This document shows, piece by piece, positions 1 to 6,400 of a DNA stretch of 9,771 bases. This stretch comes from Firmicutes bacterium UBA6132. Lineage in GTDB: Bacteria; Bacillota_A; Clostridia; Tissierellales; Sedimentibacteraceae. The stretch spans positions 1 to 9,771 of the forward strand of contig DIVM01000119.1 of NCBI GenBank assembly GCA_002435835.1, written 5' to 3'. The first letter of the stretch is position 1; every line of letters begins with the position of its first letter. Position numbers and translations under genes: made by a program. The notes under the pieces were generated by a model. The model saw nothing but the letters and a program-made list of their open reading frames with translations, had not been told where the DNA came from and did no database searches.

Positions 1-1188
1 CATGATAAAGCAGACCTTTTAAAACAAATAAATAAAGATGTTGTTAGGGTTTACGAAATGGATGGTTACTATGATTCGTTTTATGGGTACCTTGCACCAA
101 ACACAAATTGTATTGATAAATTTGATTTAAGATTATTTAATCCTGGTATAATATTAAATTTTCCCACAAAAGAAAGCAATTATGAACTTCCTGAATATAT
201 TGAACATAAGAAATTATCTAAAGTATTTAGTGAAGCTGAAAAGTGGGGAAAAATAATGGATGTAGGAAATGTTGTTGCCTTAAACAAAAAAATAGACGAT
301 AACACCATTGATGATATGATTCGTATCAATGAAGCATTGCATGAGAAAAAAATTGCTTACATAGCTGATGAAATTGCACATGATAAAGATATTAAAATAG
401 TATTAATTGCAGGACCATCATCATCTGGTAAAACTACATTCGCTCAAAGGCTGTCAATTCAATTGCGAGTTAATGGGAAAAAAACATATGCATTATCTTT
501 AGACGATTATTTTTTAAACAGAGAATTAACACCTAAAGATGAAAATGGAAAACATGATTTTGAAAGTATAAATGCTTTAGATTTAGCGCTATTTAACAGC
601 CAGTTAGTAAGTTTAATGAAATGCCAAACTGTAAATATACCAGTATATAATTTTATAAAAGGAGAAAGAGAATATACAAGGACTCCTGTAACATTAACAG
701 AAGAACATATTATAATTATAGAAGGTATTCATGGGCTTAACGAAAAATTAACACAAAGTATTCCCCATAAAAATAAATTTAAAATTTATATAAGCGCTTT
801 GACTCAGTTAAATATAGATAATCATAACCGTATTTCCACAACTGATGTAAGGCTTATAAGGCGTATTGTAAGAGATAATGCTTATAGAGGTAATAAAATA
901 AGCAGAACATTAGAACTTTGGGATGATGTAGTAATAGGCAATGAAAAATATATATTCCCATTTCAAGAAAATGCAGATGCAATGTTTAATTCAGCTTTAG
1001 TTTATGAATTAGGTGTTTTAAAAAAATATGCAATTCCATTATTAGAAGAAATAAAAGAAAATGATAAATTTTATTCTGAAAAAATTAGACTTTTAAATTT
1101 TTTAAGTTATTTCAACACAATAGAAGATGAATGTGCTATACCCAATACATCAATATTAAGAGAATTTATAGGCGGGAGCTGTTTTTAA
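1..1188 (+). CDS. Nucleoside (uridine) kinase, long type, 3' part
   Basis: The reading frame is open from base 1, so the gene starts upstream. The ATG at 58 has no ribosome site and is an internal methionine. The 395 visible residues hold a P-loop kinase domain of the uridine kinase/phosphoribulokinase family. The Walker A motif GPSSSGKTT is at 412-438, followed by SLDDYFLN (substrate/magnesium region) and IIIIEGIHGLN near 709-741 as the Walker B-like strand. About 135 residues precede the P-loop, more than in a classical uridine kinase of about 210 residues. This fits the roughly 550-residue family that fuses TGS and threonyl-tRNA-synthetase-like second additional domains to the kinase; those would lie mostly outside the window. 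The expected role is cytosolic ATP/GTP-dependent phosphorylation of a nucleoside in pyrimidine salvage, but the substrate of this long form is not settled by sequence. The kinase domain is confident; the N-terminal architecture is inferred. Confidence 0.85.
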   Translation, partial: HDKADLLKQINKDVVRVYEMDGYYDSFYGYLAPNTNCIDKFDLRLFNPGIILNFPTKESNYELPEYIEHKKLSKVFSEAEKWGKIMDVGNVVALNKKIDDNTIDDMIRINEALHEKKIAYIADEIAHDKDIKIVLIAGPSSSGKTTFAQRLSIQLRVNGKKTYALSLDDYFLNRELTPKDENGKHDFESINALDLALFNSQLVSLMKCQTVNIPVYNFIKGEREYTRTPVTLTEEHIIIIEGIHGLNEKLTQSIPHKNKFKIYISALTQLNIDNHNRISTTDVRLIRRIVRDNAYRGNKISRTLELWDDVVIGNEKYIFPFQENADAMFNSALVYELGVLKKYAIPLLEEIKENDKFYSEKIRLLNFLSYFNTIEDECAIPNTSILREFIGGSCF

Positions 1189-1195
1189 AAAACAA

Positions 1196-1230
1196 TGGGG
1201 ACGTACATTATCGTATTAAAATACGTCCCT
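1196..1230. repeat. Short palindromic repeat (GGGGACGT type), copy 1
   Basis: Arms GGGACGTA (1198-1205) and TACGTCCC (1222-1229) are exact reverse complements around a 16-base centre. The outer pair 1197/1230 could form a G-T wobble. The left edge AATGGGGACGT is identical to the left edge of the larger palindrome at 1651-1716, so the two are related; this copy looks like a version lacking the central hairpin. It begins eight bases after the kinase stop codon. On the plus strand it is followed by TTCTCTTT, so it could act as a weak terminator for the kinase. A second tiny hairpin, TTCTC/GAGAA, follows at 1230-1243. Similar GGGGACG palindromes are, from memory, common intergenic repeats in Clostridia. 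Confidence 0.7.
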
Positions 1231-1251
1231 TCTCTTTGGAGAAAACACTTC

Positions 1252-1280
1252 TTGAATAATATATTTTAATATGTGATAAT
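1252..1280 (+). promoter_or_regulatory. Sigma-A promoter of the acidic hypothetical gene
   Basis: The -35 box TTGAAT (1252-1257) and the -10 box GATAAT (1275-1280) are separated by exactly 17 bases. A TG at 1272-1273 makes this an extended -10. Transcription would start near 1287, leaving a leader of about 25 bases before the ATG at 1313. The 99-residue protein gene therefore has its own promoter and does not depend on the kinase transcript. Confidence 0.7.
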
Positions 1281-1312
1281 TATTATAGAGTAAACAAAAA
1301 AGGGAGATTTAT

Positions 1313-1612
1313 ATGACAATAGAAGAAAAACAAATCAAGTTTTTTTATTTTGATGACGAAGATGAATATGATAAAGAATATTATGTTCAAGTAGAGAAAG
1401 TTATTGATGATGAAGGCGACGTATTAAATGAATTTTGGTTATGTAAAAAACAGCAAGGAATTAAAATGTTTATGTTTGCATTAAATGAAGAATTAGTAAA
1501 TGCTACAATAGCCGAAACAAACAACGATTTAAATACTGTTTTAGAAACATTTATTAAAGAAGATATAAGTTTTTTTATTCCTCAATATGAAGAAAATGAA
1601 TATAATCTTTAG
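1313..1612 (+). CDS. Acidic hypothetical protein, 99 residues
   Basis: I do not recognise this protein. It has an ideal ribosome site (AGGGAG at 1301-1306, six bases before the ATG) and a good extended -10 promoter, so it is very likely a real gene. The product has about 25 Asp/Glu against 8 Lys and no Arg, with an acidic cluster near the N-terminus (FDDEDEYDKEYY, residues 13-24). It is rich in Phe, Tyr and Trp, has a single Cys (residue 44), and shows no signal peptide or membrane segment. The pattern suggests a small cytosolic mostly-beta protein. Its size and acidity resemble DUF1292-type proteins of Firmicutes, but I see no diagnostic motif, so I do not assign that family. It stands alone between two related palindromic repeats and converges on rodA. 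Codon use is AT-rich like its neighbours. Confidence 0.8.
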   Translation: MTIEEKQIKFFYFDDEDEYDKEYYVQVEKVIDDEGDVLNEFWLCKKQQGIKMFMFALNEELVNATIAETNNDLNTVLETFIKEDISFFIPQYEENEYNL

Positions 1613-1644
1613 AATAAATTAGAAGCTTGAAAGAAGGCAATGGG

Positions 1645-1716
1645 AAAAAATGGGGACGTGTATTAGTGTCTCATTTTGTTTTGAGAAACAAAATGAGACA
1701 GTTAAACACGTCCCCA
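1645..1716 (-). terminator. Probable rho-independent terminator of rodA
   Basis: Read on the minus strand, the rodA stop codon (1723-1721) is followed within five bases by the long palindrome 1716-1651. Six T residues come immediately after it (A-tract 1645-1650 on the plus strand). A very strong stem directly followed by a T-run is the classical intrinsic terminator layout. On the plus strand the same stem is followed by ACTGTTTAAAAA, which is not a good T-run, so termination of the hypothetical gene would be weaker. Confidence 0.65.
1651..1716. repeat. 66-bp long palindrome (GGGGACGT type), copy 2
   Basis: The element is symmetric over its whole length. The outer arms TGGGGACGTGT (1651-1661) and ACACGTCCCCA (1706-1716) match over 11 bp. 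The inner arms at 1667-1681 and 1686-1700 match over 15 bp around a TGAG loop (1682-1685). Only positions 1662, 1664 and 1666 fail to pair. It fills most of the gap between two convergent genes. Its left edge AATGGGGACGT repeats the edge of the smaller palindrome at 1196. Size, symmetry and intergenic position resemble REP/MITE-like palindromes spread by single-strand (Y1, IS200/REP-associated) transposases. No such transposase lies in the window, so that origin is inference. Confidence 0.85.
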
Positions 1717-1720
1717 CTGT

Positions 1721-2872
1721 TTAAAAATCATTAATATCAAACTTACCACGTTTCATACCAACACCTAAACAAAGACCTATGCTGACCATATTAACAAGCA
1801 TAAATGTTCCACCATAGCTTATGAATGGTAGAGGAATACCTGTTACAGGCAGTACGCCCATTGTCATACCTACATTTTCAAATATGTGGAAAAATAGCAT
1901 TGCAGAAATTCCTGTAACTATTAAAGAACCAAATAAATTAGATGATTTTTTTGCTATTCGAATTAATCTATATAACAATATTCCGTATAAAATAAGTAAA
2001 ATTAAACCGCCAATTAATCCTAATTCTTCGCCCATTACAGCAAATATAAAATCTGTTTCTTTTGTAGGTAAAAAACCAAGTTGGTTTTGAACTCCTTTAA
2101 ACAAACCTCTTCCAAAAATCAATCCAGAACCTATGGCAGTTTTAGATTGCATAACTTGGTATCCAGTATCTTCTGGATCTAATTCTGGATAAAAAAATGT
2201 AACAATTCTGTCAAACTGATAATTTTCTCCCACGGTGTAATCGTTCATTATATAAAAAAATGCAATTACAAACACAATTAAAAATATACCAAAAACAGTT
2301 AAAACGAAAATAACATATTTACGGTCTATATCTGCTATAAAAATCATAACAGCTATAAAAAATATAAAAACAAGTGCAGTTCCTAAATCTGGTTGTAAAA
2401 GAATTAAACCAACCGGGAAAAATGCAAATGCTAATACTTTTAATAATACTAATGGTTCATTAATGTTGTCGTGATTTATTTCAATAAATTTTGAAAGTGA
2501 TATAATTATGCCAAATTTAGCTATTTCTGATGGTTGAAAAACTACAGGTCCTATTTTTATCCAACTTCTAACGTCCCCCCATTCAGCAGCACTTACAGGG
2601 TTTATTAAAACAAATAATAAAAGTAAATTTGAGATTGCATATATTGGAATGTAAAAATGTCCGTAAATATCATAATCTATATATACAATTACAAACATTA
2701 TTATTAGTCCTATAATAAAAGCTACTATTTGTGTTTTTAAATAACCATCGCCACCACCAACTTTACTCATGGTTGCGCTTTTAATTAATATAAATCCATA
2801 TATGGATAAAATCATGGTTGTAATAAATAATATAAAATCAAACCTCTTAAGTTTGCCTGTTTCTGTAAACAT
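1721..2872 (-). CDS. rodA: RodA-type peptidoglycan glycosyltransferase (SEDS family)
   Basis: This 383-residue polytopic membrane protein of the SEDS family has about ten hydrophobic segments. SEDS proteins polymerise lipid II into glycan strands together with a class B penicillin-binding protein, RodA in the elongasome and FtsW in the divisome. Visible hallmarks are RSWIKIGPVVFQPSE (102-116), QPDLGTA (160-166), SKTAIGSG (243-250), QLGFLP followed by TDFIFAVMGEE (264-283) and GIPLPFISYGGT (345-356). The SKxAIGSG and VQNQLGFLP sequences favour RodA over FtsW. Asp274 of TDFIFA corresponds to the essential catalytic aspartate of the family; the residue two before it is Glu rather than the commoner His. 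The start is supported by GGAGG at 2882-2886, nine bases upstream. It is monocistronic here, divergent from mnmA and convergent with the acidic hypothetical gene; no mre genes are nearby. Confidence 0.93.
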   Translation of the reverse strand: MFTETGKLKRFDFILFITTMILSIYGFILIKSATMSKVGGGDGYLKTQIVAFIIGLIIMFVIVYIDYDIYGHFYIPIYAISNLLLLFVLINPVSAAEWGDVRSWIKIGPVVFQPSEIAKFGIIISLSKFIEINHDNINEPLVLLKVLAFAFFPVGLILLQPDLGTALVFIFFIAVMIFIADIDRKYVIFVLTVFGIFLIVFVIAFFYIMNDYTVGENYQFDRIVTFFYPELDPEDTGYQVMQSKTAIGSGLIFGRGLFKGVQNQLGFLPTKETDFIFAVMGEELGLIGGLILLILYGILLYRLIRIAKKSSNLFGSLIVTGISAMLFFHIFENVGMTMGVLPVTGIPLPFISYGGTFMLVNMVSIGLCLGVGMKRGKFDINDF

Positions 2873-2910
2873 GTTGCTTTGCCTCCAAATAAATTAAGTT
2901 AATCAACAGA

Positions 2911-2936
2911 AGTATATCACATTTTATATTATAACA
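2911..2936 (-). promoter_or_regulatory. Promoter region of rodA (two candidate -10 boxes)
   Basis: Reading the minus strand, TGTTATAAT lies at 2936-2928 and TGATATACT at 2919-2911. Both are extended -10 elements (TG, one base, then TATAAT or TATACT). Neither has a convincing -35 at 17 bases; TTGTTA lies only 15 bases ahead of the second. Either would give a leader of a few tens of bases before the ATG at 2872. Which one is used cannot be decided by reading. Confidence 0.5.
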
Positions 2937-2970
2937 AAATAAATTTTTTTAATATTTAATAAGTTAAATC

Positions 2971-3044
2971 TTCATGATTTGCCATCCTCACGAGGTAGTT
3001 AAGGAGCCTTTTGGGGTAATAAACATTTATATTTCTTATTTATC
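2971..3044. other. GC-rich islet between rodA and mnmA, function unknown
   Basis: Inside very AT-rich intergenic DNA, the 36 bases 2981-3016 contain 20 G/C. They include two small palindromes, CCTCACGAGG (2986-2995) and AAGGAGCCTT (3001-3010), then TTTTGGGG. The islet lies upstream of both the mnmA -35 box and the rodA -10 boxes, so it would not be in either predicted transcript. A protein-binding site or a decayed remnant fits better than a riboswitch. I recognise no known regulatory family in it. The rest of the 2873-3100 gap is explained by promoters and ribosome sites. Confidence 0.35.
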
Positions 3045-3073
3045 TTGAAAAATATAACCATATGAAATAAAAT
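3045..3073 (+). promoter_or_regulatory. Sigma-A promoter of mnmA
   Basis: TTGAAA (3045-3050) and TAAAAT (3068-3073) are separated by exactly 17 bases. Transcription would begin near 3080, so the leader is only about 20 bases and just includes the ribosome site. There is no room for a riboswitch between this promoter and the gene. Confidence 0.7.
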
Positions 3074-3088
3074 ATTATTAATATAGTC

Positions 3089-3094
3089 AAGGAG
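3089..3094 (+). promoter_or_regulatory. Ribosome site that fixes the mnmA start
   Basis: AAGGAG at 3089-3094 abuts an in-frame ATG at 3095 with no spacer, which is unusable. It lies six bases before the next in-frame ATG at 3101. The protein should therefore begin at 3101 as MNKKIAAVALSGG, the usual family N-terminus, and not two codons earlier. Confidence 0.85.
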
Positions 3095-3100
3095 ATGCAA

Positions 3101-4141
3101 ATGAATAAAAAAATAGCAGCGGTTGCTTTAAGTGGAGGCGTTGATAGTGCGGCTTCAGCCTATATATTAAAACAACAAGGGTTTGAAGTTTTTGGAATAA
3201 CCATGAAAAATTTCGAAAATTTTGATGTGGAACCTGCAAAATATGTAGCTAATAAATTGAATATTAAGCATTATGTAGTTGATTTAGTAAAAATATTTGA
3301 AAAAGAAATTATAAATGAGTTTGTAAATGAATATGTTACTGGAAAAACTCCAAATCCTTGTATGATGTGCAATAAAAAAATAAAATATGGTTATTTGCTA
3401 AAAGAAGCTAAAAATTTAGGTGCGGAATTTTTGGCTACAGGACATTATGCAAAAATAAAATATGATGATGAAAATAATATTTATAAACTTTTTAAAAGTA
3501 ACGCCAAAAGAAAAGATCAAACTTATTTTTTATATCATTTAAATCAAGCTAAATTATCTTCAGTAATTTTCCCTTTAGAATCTTATGAAAATAAATTACA
3601 GGTAAGAGAATTAGTTAAAAATATAGTTCCAGAAACATTTGAAAAAAAAGACAGTTTAAATATTTGCTTTATACAAAATATGAGTCATAGTTTATTTATT
3701 AAAAAAAGATTAAATCTCATAAATGATAAAGGTAATTTCATAGATAAAAATGGTAAATTTATAGCTAAACATAAAGGTATTTACAATTATACAATAGGAC
3801 AAAAAAGAGGTCTTGGCATAAAAGGGGAAAAACCTAATTTTGTAGTTAAAATTAATCCTAAAACTAATGAAATAACTCTTGGAGACGATATAGATACATA
3901 TAAAGAAAAAATAAATATTGTAGATGTATCATTTATAGATGAAAGTAAATTTAAATTAAATTCATTTGAATGTGAAGTAAAACTTTGTCAGTGGGGGTAT
4001 TTCATACCTTGTACAGTTTATAATAATGAAAATAAAACTGCATCAATTAAATTTCATAAAGCAGAAAGGGCTCCTGCTTCTGGACAATCAGCAGTATTTT
4101 ATCATGGAGATGAAATAATAGGCGGAGGAACGATAATTTAA
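3101..4141 (+). CDS. mnmA: tRNA-specific 2-thiouridylase MnmA, compact form
   Basis: MnmA adenylates and then thiolates C2 of U34 in Lys, Glu and Gln tRNAs, using ATP and sulfur delivered from a cysteine desulfurase. The PP-loop SGGVDS is at residues 11-16. GKTPNPCMMCNKKIKYG (81-97) carries Cys87 and Cys90, ATGHYAKI (112-119) and KDQTYFLYHL (138-147) follow, and KDSLNICFI (183-191) carries Cys189. NYTIGQKRGLGI and the C-terminal SGQSAVFYHGDEIIGGG are also family marks. Cys90 and Cys189 align with the two catalytic cysteines known from E. coli. Cys87 makes this a CxxC variant, whereas E. coli has DxxC there. At 346 residues it is slightly short: the loop after MKNFENFD (36-42) lacks the segment, often containing CCS, found in most homologues. 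No desulfurase gene is adjacent. The ruvC promoter starts three bases after the stop, with no terminator between, so read-through is likely. Confidence 0.92.
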   Translation: MNKKIAAVALSGGVDSAASAYILKQQGFEVFGITMKNFENFDVEPAKYVANKLNIKHYVVDLVKIFEKEIINEFVNEYVTGKTPNPCMMCNKKIKYGYLLKEAKNLGAEFLATGHYAKIKYDDENNIYKLFKSNAKRKDQTYFLYHLNQAKLSSVIFPLESYENKLQVRELVKNIVPETFEKKDSLNICFIQNMSHSLFIKKRLNLINDKGNFIDKNGKFIAKHKGIYNYTIGQKRGLGIKGEKPNFVVKINPKTNEITLGDDIDTYKEKINIVDVSFIDESKFKLNSFECEVKLCQWGYFIPCTVYNNENKTASIKFHKAERAPASGQSAVFYHGDEIIGGGTII

Positions 4142-4143
4142 CC

Positions 4144-4172
4144 TTAACAAAACATTCATTCTGTGATATAAT
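4144..4172 (+). promoter_or_regulatory. Sigma-A promoter of the ruvCAB-queA-tgt operon
   Basis: TTAACA (4144-4149) and a perfect TATAAT (4167-4172) are 17 bases apart, with TG at 4164-4165 giving an extended -10. It begins two bases after the mnmA stop codon. The expected start is near 4179, leaving about 30 bases before the ruvC ATG. This is the strongest-looking promoter in the window. I see no further promoter before the window end, so it probably drives all six downstream genes. Confidence 0.75.
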
Positions 4173-4199
4173 TTGATATATTTCGATATTAACGAGAAT

Positions 4200-4204
4200 G
4201 AGGA
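4200..4204 (+). promoter_or_regulatory. Ribosome site that fixes the ruvC start
   Basis: GAGGA at 4200-4204 is correctly spaced (five to six bases) for the ATG at 4210. The in-frame ATG at 4198 overlaps this site and has no ribosome site of its own. Starting at 4210 gives [10 protein letters not shown], the standard RuvC N-terminus. Confidence 0.85.
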
Positions 4205-4209
4205 CACAA

Positions 4210-4710
4210 ATGATAATTATAGGTATAGACCCAGGACTTGCAATATCAGGTTATGGTGTAATAAATTATGTAGGAAATAAATTTGAAGTTATTGAATATG
4301 ATGCTATCATTACAGAAAGCTGCGAAGAGTTTCCAACAAGATTAAAGAAAATATATGACGGTTATACTAAACTTTTTGAAAAGTACAAGCCCGAGGCAGT
4401 ATCCATAGAAGAACTTTTTTATAATAAAAATGTTAAAACAGCTATAGCAGTTGCTCAAGCCCGAGGAGTTCATTTGTTAGCTGCTGTTAATTCTAATATT
4501 CCTATGTATGAATACACACCGCTTCAAATAAAGCAAGGAATAGTAGGATATGGAAGAGCAGAAAAAAGGCAAGTTCAGGAAATGGTAAAGGTTATATTAA
4601 AATTAGATTGTATTCCAAAACCTGATGATGTTGCAGACGGATTAGCTGCAGCAATTTGTCACGCTCATTCATTAAAATACGCAAATAATTTTAAAATAAT
4701 TAAATATTAA
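4210..4710 (+). CDS. ruvC: Holliday junction resolvase RuvC
   Basis: RuvC is the dimeric endonuclease that cuts Holliday junctions symmetrically after branch migration by RuvAB. The 166-residue product has the RNase H-like fold signature [13 protein letters not shown] at the N-terminus. It also has [14 protein letters not shown] (65-78), the VAQARGV stretch (81-87) and [19 protein letters not shown] near the C-terminus. The four acidic metal ligands known in E. coli (D7, E66, D138, D141) correspond to Asp7, Glu67 or Glu68, Asp140 and Asp143. Nothing is missing and length is normal. It is the first gene of the operon, 28 bases ahead of ruvA. No Bacillus-type LexA box (GAAC, four bases, GTTC) is present at its promoter, so classical SOS control is not evident. 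Confidence 0.96.
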   Translation: MIIIGIDPGLAISGYGVINYVGNKFEVIEYDAIITESCEEFPTRLKKIYDGYTKLFEKYKPEAVSIEELFYNKNVKTAIAVAQARGVHLLAAVNSNIPMYEYTPLQIKQGIVGYGRAEKRQVQEMVKVILKLDCIPKPDDVADGLAAAICHAHSLKYANNFKIIKY

Positions 4711-4738
4711 AAATTAAACTAAAAACTAAAGGTGAATA

Positions 4739-5344
4739 ATGATAAGTTTTATAAAAGGTGAAGTAGTAAAAAAAGGTTTGGATTATATTATTTTAGAAAA
4801 CAACAACATGGGATATTTTATAAATACTTCTTTTAATACATTAAATAATTTAAGTGAAGGTGAAAAAGCATTCATATTCACTTATTTGCACATAAGAGAA
4901 GATATTCTTCAGCTTTACGGTTTTTTAAGTGCAGAAGAAATTGAAATGTTTAAGAAATTAATCACTGTAAATGGTGTAGGTCCAAAAGCAGGACTTGCTG
5001 TATTATCAACTTATGATGTAAATACACTTAAAGCTATAATTATAAAAGATGATGCTGTAAAAATGTCAAAAGTACCTGGAGTAGGCAAAAAAACTGCAAG
5101 TAAAATTATTCTTGAGTTAAAGGATAAAGTAGGTAATTTGGATAATATAAATCATGATGATGAATATTTTGAAGAAATAAAAATAACAGATGATAAAAAT
5201 GAAATATCTGATTTATTAGATGCATTAACTTCACTTGGATTTAGCCAATTTGAAGCTAAAAAAGTTTTGGATGAAATAGATATTAAAAATAAATCTGAGA
5301 ATGAAATTATTAAAGAAGCATTGAAAAAAATAAAGGTAGGGTAG
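4739..5344 (+). CDS. ruvA: Holliday junction branch migration protein RuvA
   Basis: RuvA tetramers clamp the four-way junction and load the RuvB motor rings. The 201 residues follow the family layout. An N-terminal OB-fold domain (1 to about 65) opens with [10 protein letters not shown] and includes [14 protein letters not shown]. Two helix-hairpin-helix DNA-binding motifs follow, [13 protein letters not shown] (78-90) and [19 protein letters not shown] (112-130). An acidic flexible linker (about 132-153) leads to the small C-terminal domain (about 154-201) that contacts RuvB. The ribosome site AAAGGTGA ends four bases before the ATG. Its stop lies four bases before the ruvB start, which suggests coupled translation and matched dosage. 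Confidence 0.96.
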   Translation: MISFIKGEVVKKGLDYIILENNNMGYFINTSFNTLNNLSEGEKAFIFTYLHIREDILQLYGFLSAEEIEMFKKLITVNGVGPKAGLAVLSTYDVNTLKAIIIKDDAVKMSKVPGVGKKTASKIILELKDKVGNLDNINHDDEYFEEIKITDDKNEISDLLDALTSLGFSQFEAKKVLDEIDIKNKSENEIIKEALKKIKVG

Positions 5345-5348
5345 CATA

Positions 5349-6383
5349 ATGTTGGACAGAGAAAATGAAATAGTTGCCAGCACTTTAAATAATGGTGAAG
5401 AAGATGTAGAGCTAAGTTTGCGCCCTCAAAAAATTAGTCAATATATTGGTCAACATAAAGTAAAAGAAATTTTGAGCATTTTTATTGAGTCTGCAAGAAT
5501 GAGAAATCAACCTTTGGACCATGTGCTGCTTTCTGGGCCTCCAGGGCTGGGTAAAACAACATTAGCTAATATTATTTCTAATGAAATGGGTGTTAATATA
5601 AGAGTTACTTCAGGACCTGCTATTGAGCGTCCTGGAGATTTAGCAGCTATTTTGACTAATTTAAATGAAAATGATGTTTTGTTCATAGATGAAATACATA
5701 GATTAAATAAAAGCGTTGAAGAAATAATGTATCCTGCTTTAGAAGATTATGCACTTGATATTATTATAGGCAAAGGTCCTTCTGCTCGTTCTATAAGATT
5801 GGATTTACCTAAATTTACTTTAATAGGCGCAACAACAAGATCTGGTATGCTTGCTTCTCCTTTAAGAGACCGTTTTGGAGTTTTGTGTAATCTTGATTTT
5901 TATAATACGGATGATTTAAAAGAAATAATAATTCGTTCGGCAGGTATTATTGACATAGAAATATGTGAAGAAGGTGCTTTAGAAATTGCAAAACGTTCAA
6001 GGGGTACACCAAGAATTGCTAACAGACTTTTAAGGCGTGTTAGGGATTATGCAATAGTAAGAAGTAACGGAAAAATTGACACTGAAACTGCGGATAATGC
6101 TTTAAAAATGTTAGAAATAGACCAATTAGGTTTGGACAAATTAGATAGAAAAATTTTAAATACCATTATAGATTATTATAAAGGTGGTCCAGTTGGAGTT
6201 GAAACTTTAGCAGCGTCCATTGGAGAAGAAAAAGGAACTATAGAGGATGTTTATGAACCATATCTTTTGCAAATTGGTTTTTTAGCAAGAACACCAAGGG
6301 GAAGAATAGTTACAGAACAAGGCTTTAATCATGTTAAAAAAGTTCATATAAATAAAAATGATGCTGAACAATCAAATATTTAA
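5349..6383 (+). CDS. ruvB: Holliday junction branch migration ATPase RuvB
   Basis: RuvB is the AAA+ hexameric motor that pumps DNA through the RuvA-bound junction. The 344 residues show [12 protein letters not shown] at the start and Walker [10 protein letters not shown] (63-71). Walker B is LFIDEIHRL (111-119) and sensor 1 is LIGATTR (158-164). SPLRDRFG (170-177) bears the arginine finger and [16 protein letters not shown] (218-233) bears sensor 2. The C-terminal winged-helix domain includes [10 protein letters not shown] and ends near [11 protein letters not shown] (315-325). All catalytic residues are present and length is normal. The ribosome site AGGTAGGG lies at the very end of ruvA. 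The next gene follows after 17 bases with its own GGAGG. Confidence 0.97.
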   Translation: MLDRENEIVASTLNNGEEDVELSLRPQKISQYIGQHKVKEILSIFIESARMRNQPLDHVLLSGPPGLGKTTLANIISNEMGVNIRVTSGPAIERPGDLAAILTNLNENDVLFIDEIHRLNKSVEEIMYPALEDYALDIIIGKGPSARSIRLDLPKFTLIGATTRSGMLASPLRDRFGVLCNLDFYNTDDLKEIIIRSAGIIDIEICEEGALEIAKRSRGTPRIANRLLRRVRDYAIVRSNGKIDTETADNALKMLEIDQLGLDKLDRKILNTIIDYYKGGPVGVETLAASIGEEKGTIEDVYEPYLLQIGFLARTPRGRIVTEQGFNHVKKVHINKNDAEQSNI

Positions 6384-6400
6384 TTTGGAGGCTGGTACAA

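Noticed and set aside
58..60. ATG at 58 as the start of the nucleoside kinase
   Set aside because: The same frame is open back to base 1 with sensible protein sequence, and no ribosome site precedes the ATG. The gene is truncated by the window.
1821..2090. Plus-strand open frame inside rodA
   Set aside because: It lies antisense to a clear SEDS membrane protein and has no ribosome site or family resemblance; it is a shadow of the real gene.
2881..3040. Riboswitch or T-box leader between rodA and mnmA
   Set aside because: No T-box motif, SAM, FMN, lysine, purine or c-di-GMP core was recognisable. Predicted transcription starts leave only short leaders on both sides.
2974..3048. 24-codon open frame beginning ATGATTTGCCAT in the rodA-mnmA gap
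   Set aside because: No ribosome site precedes it and it lies upstream of the mnmA promoter's predicted start, so it would not be transcribed from it. Its length is within chance expectation.
4142..4209. LexA/SOS box before ruvC
   Set aside because: I searched by eye for GAAC-n4-GTTC on both strands and did not find it. The palindrome at 4183-4195 has a different sequence.
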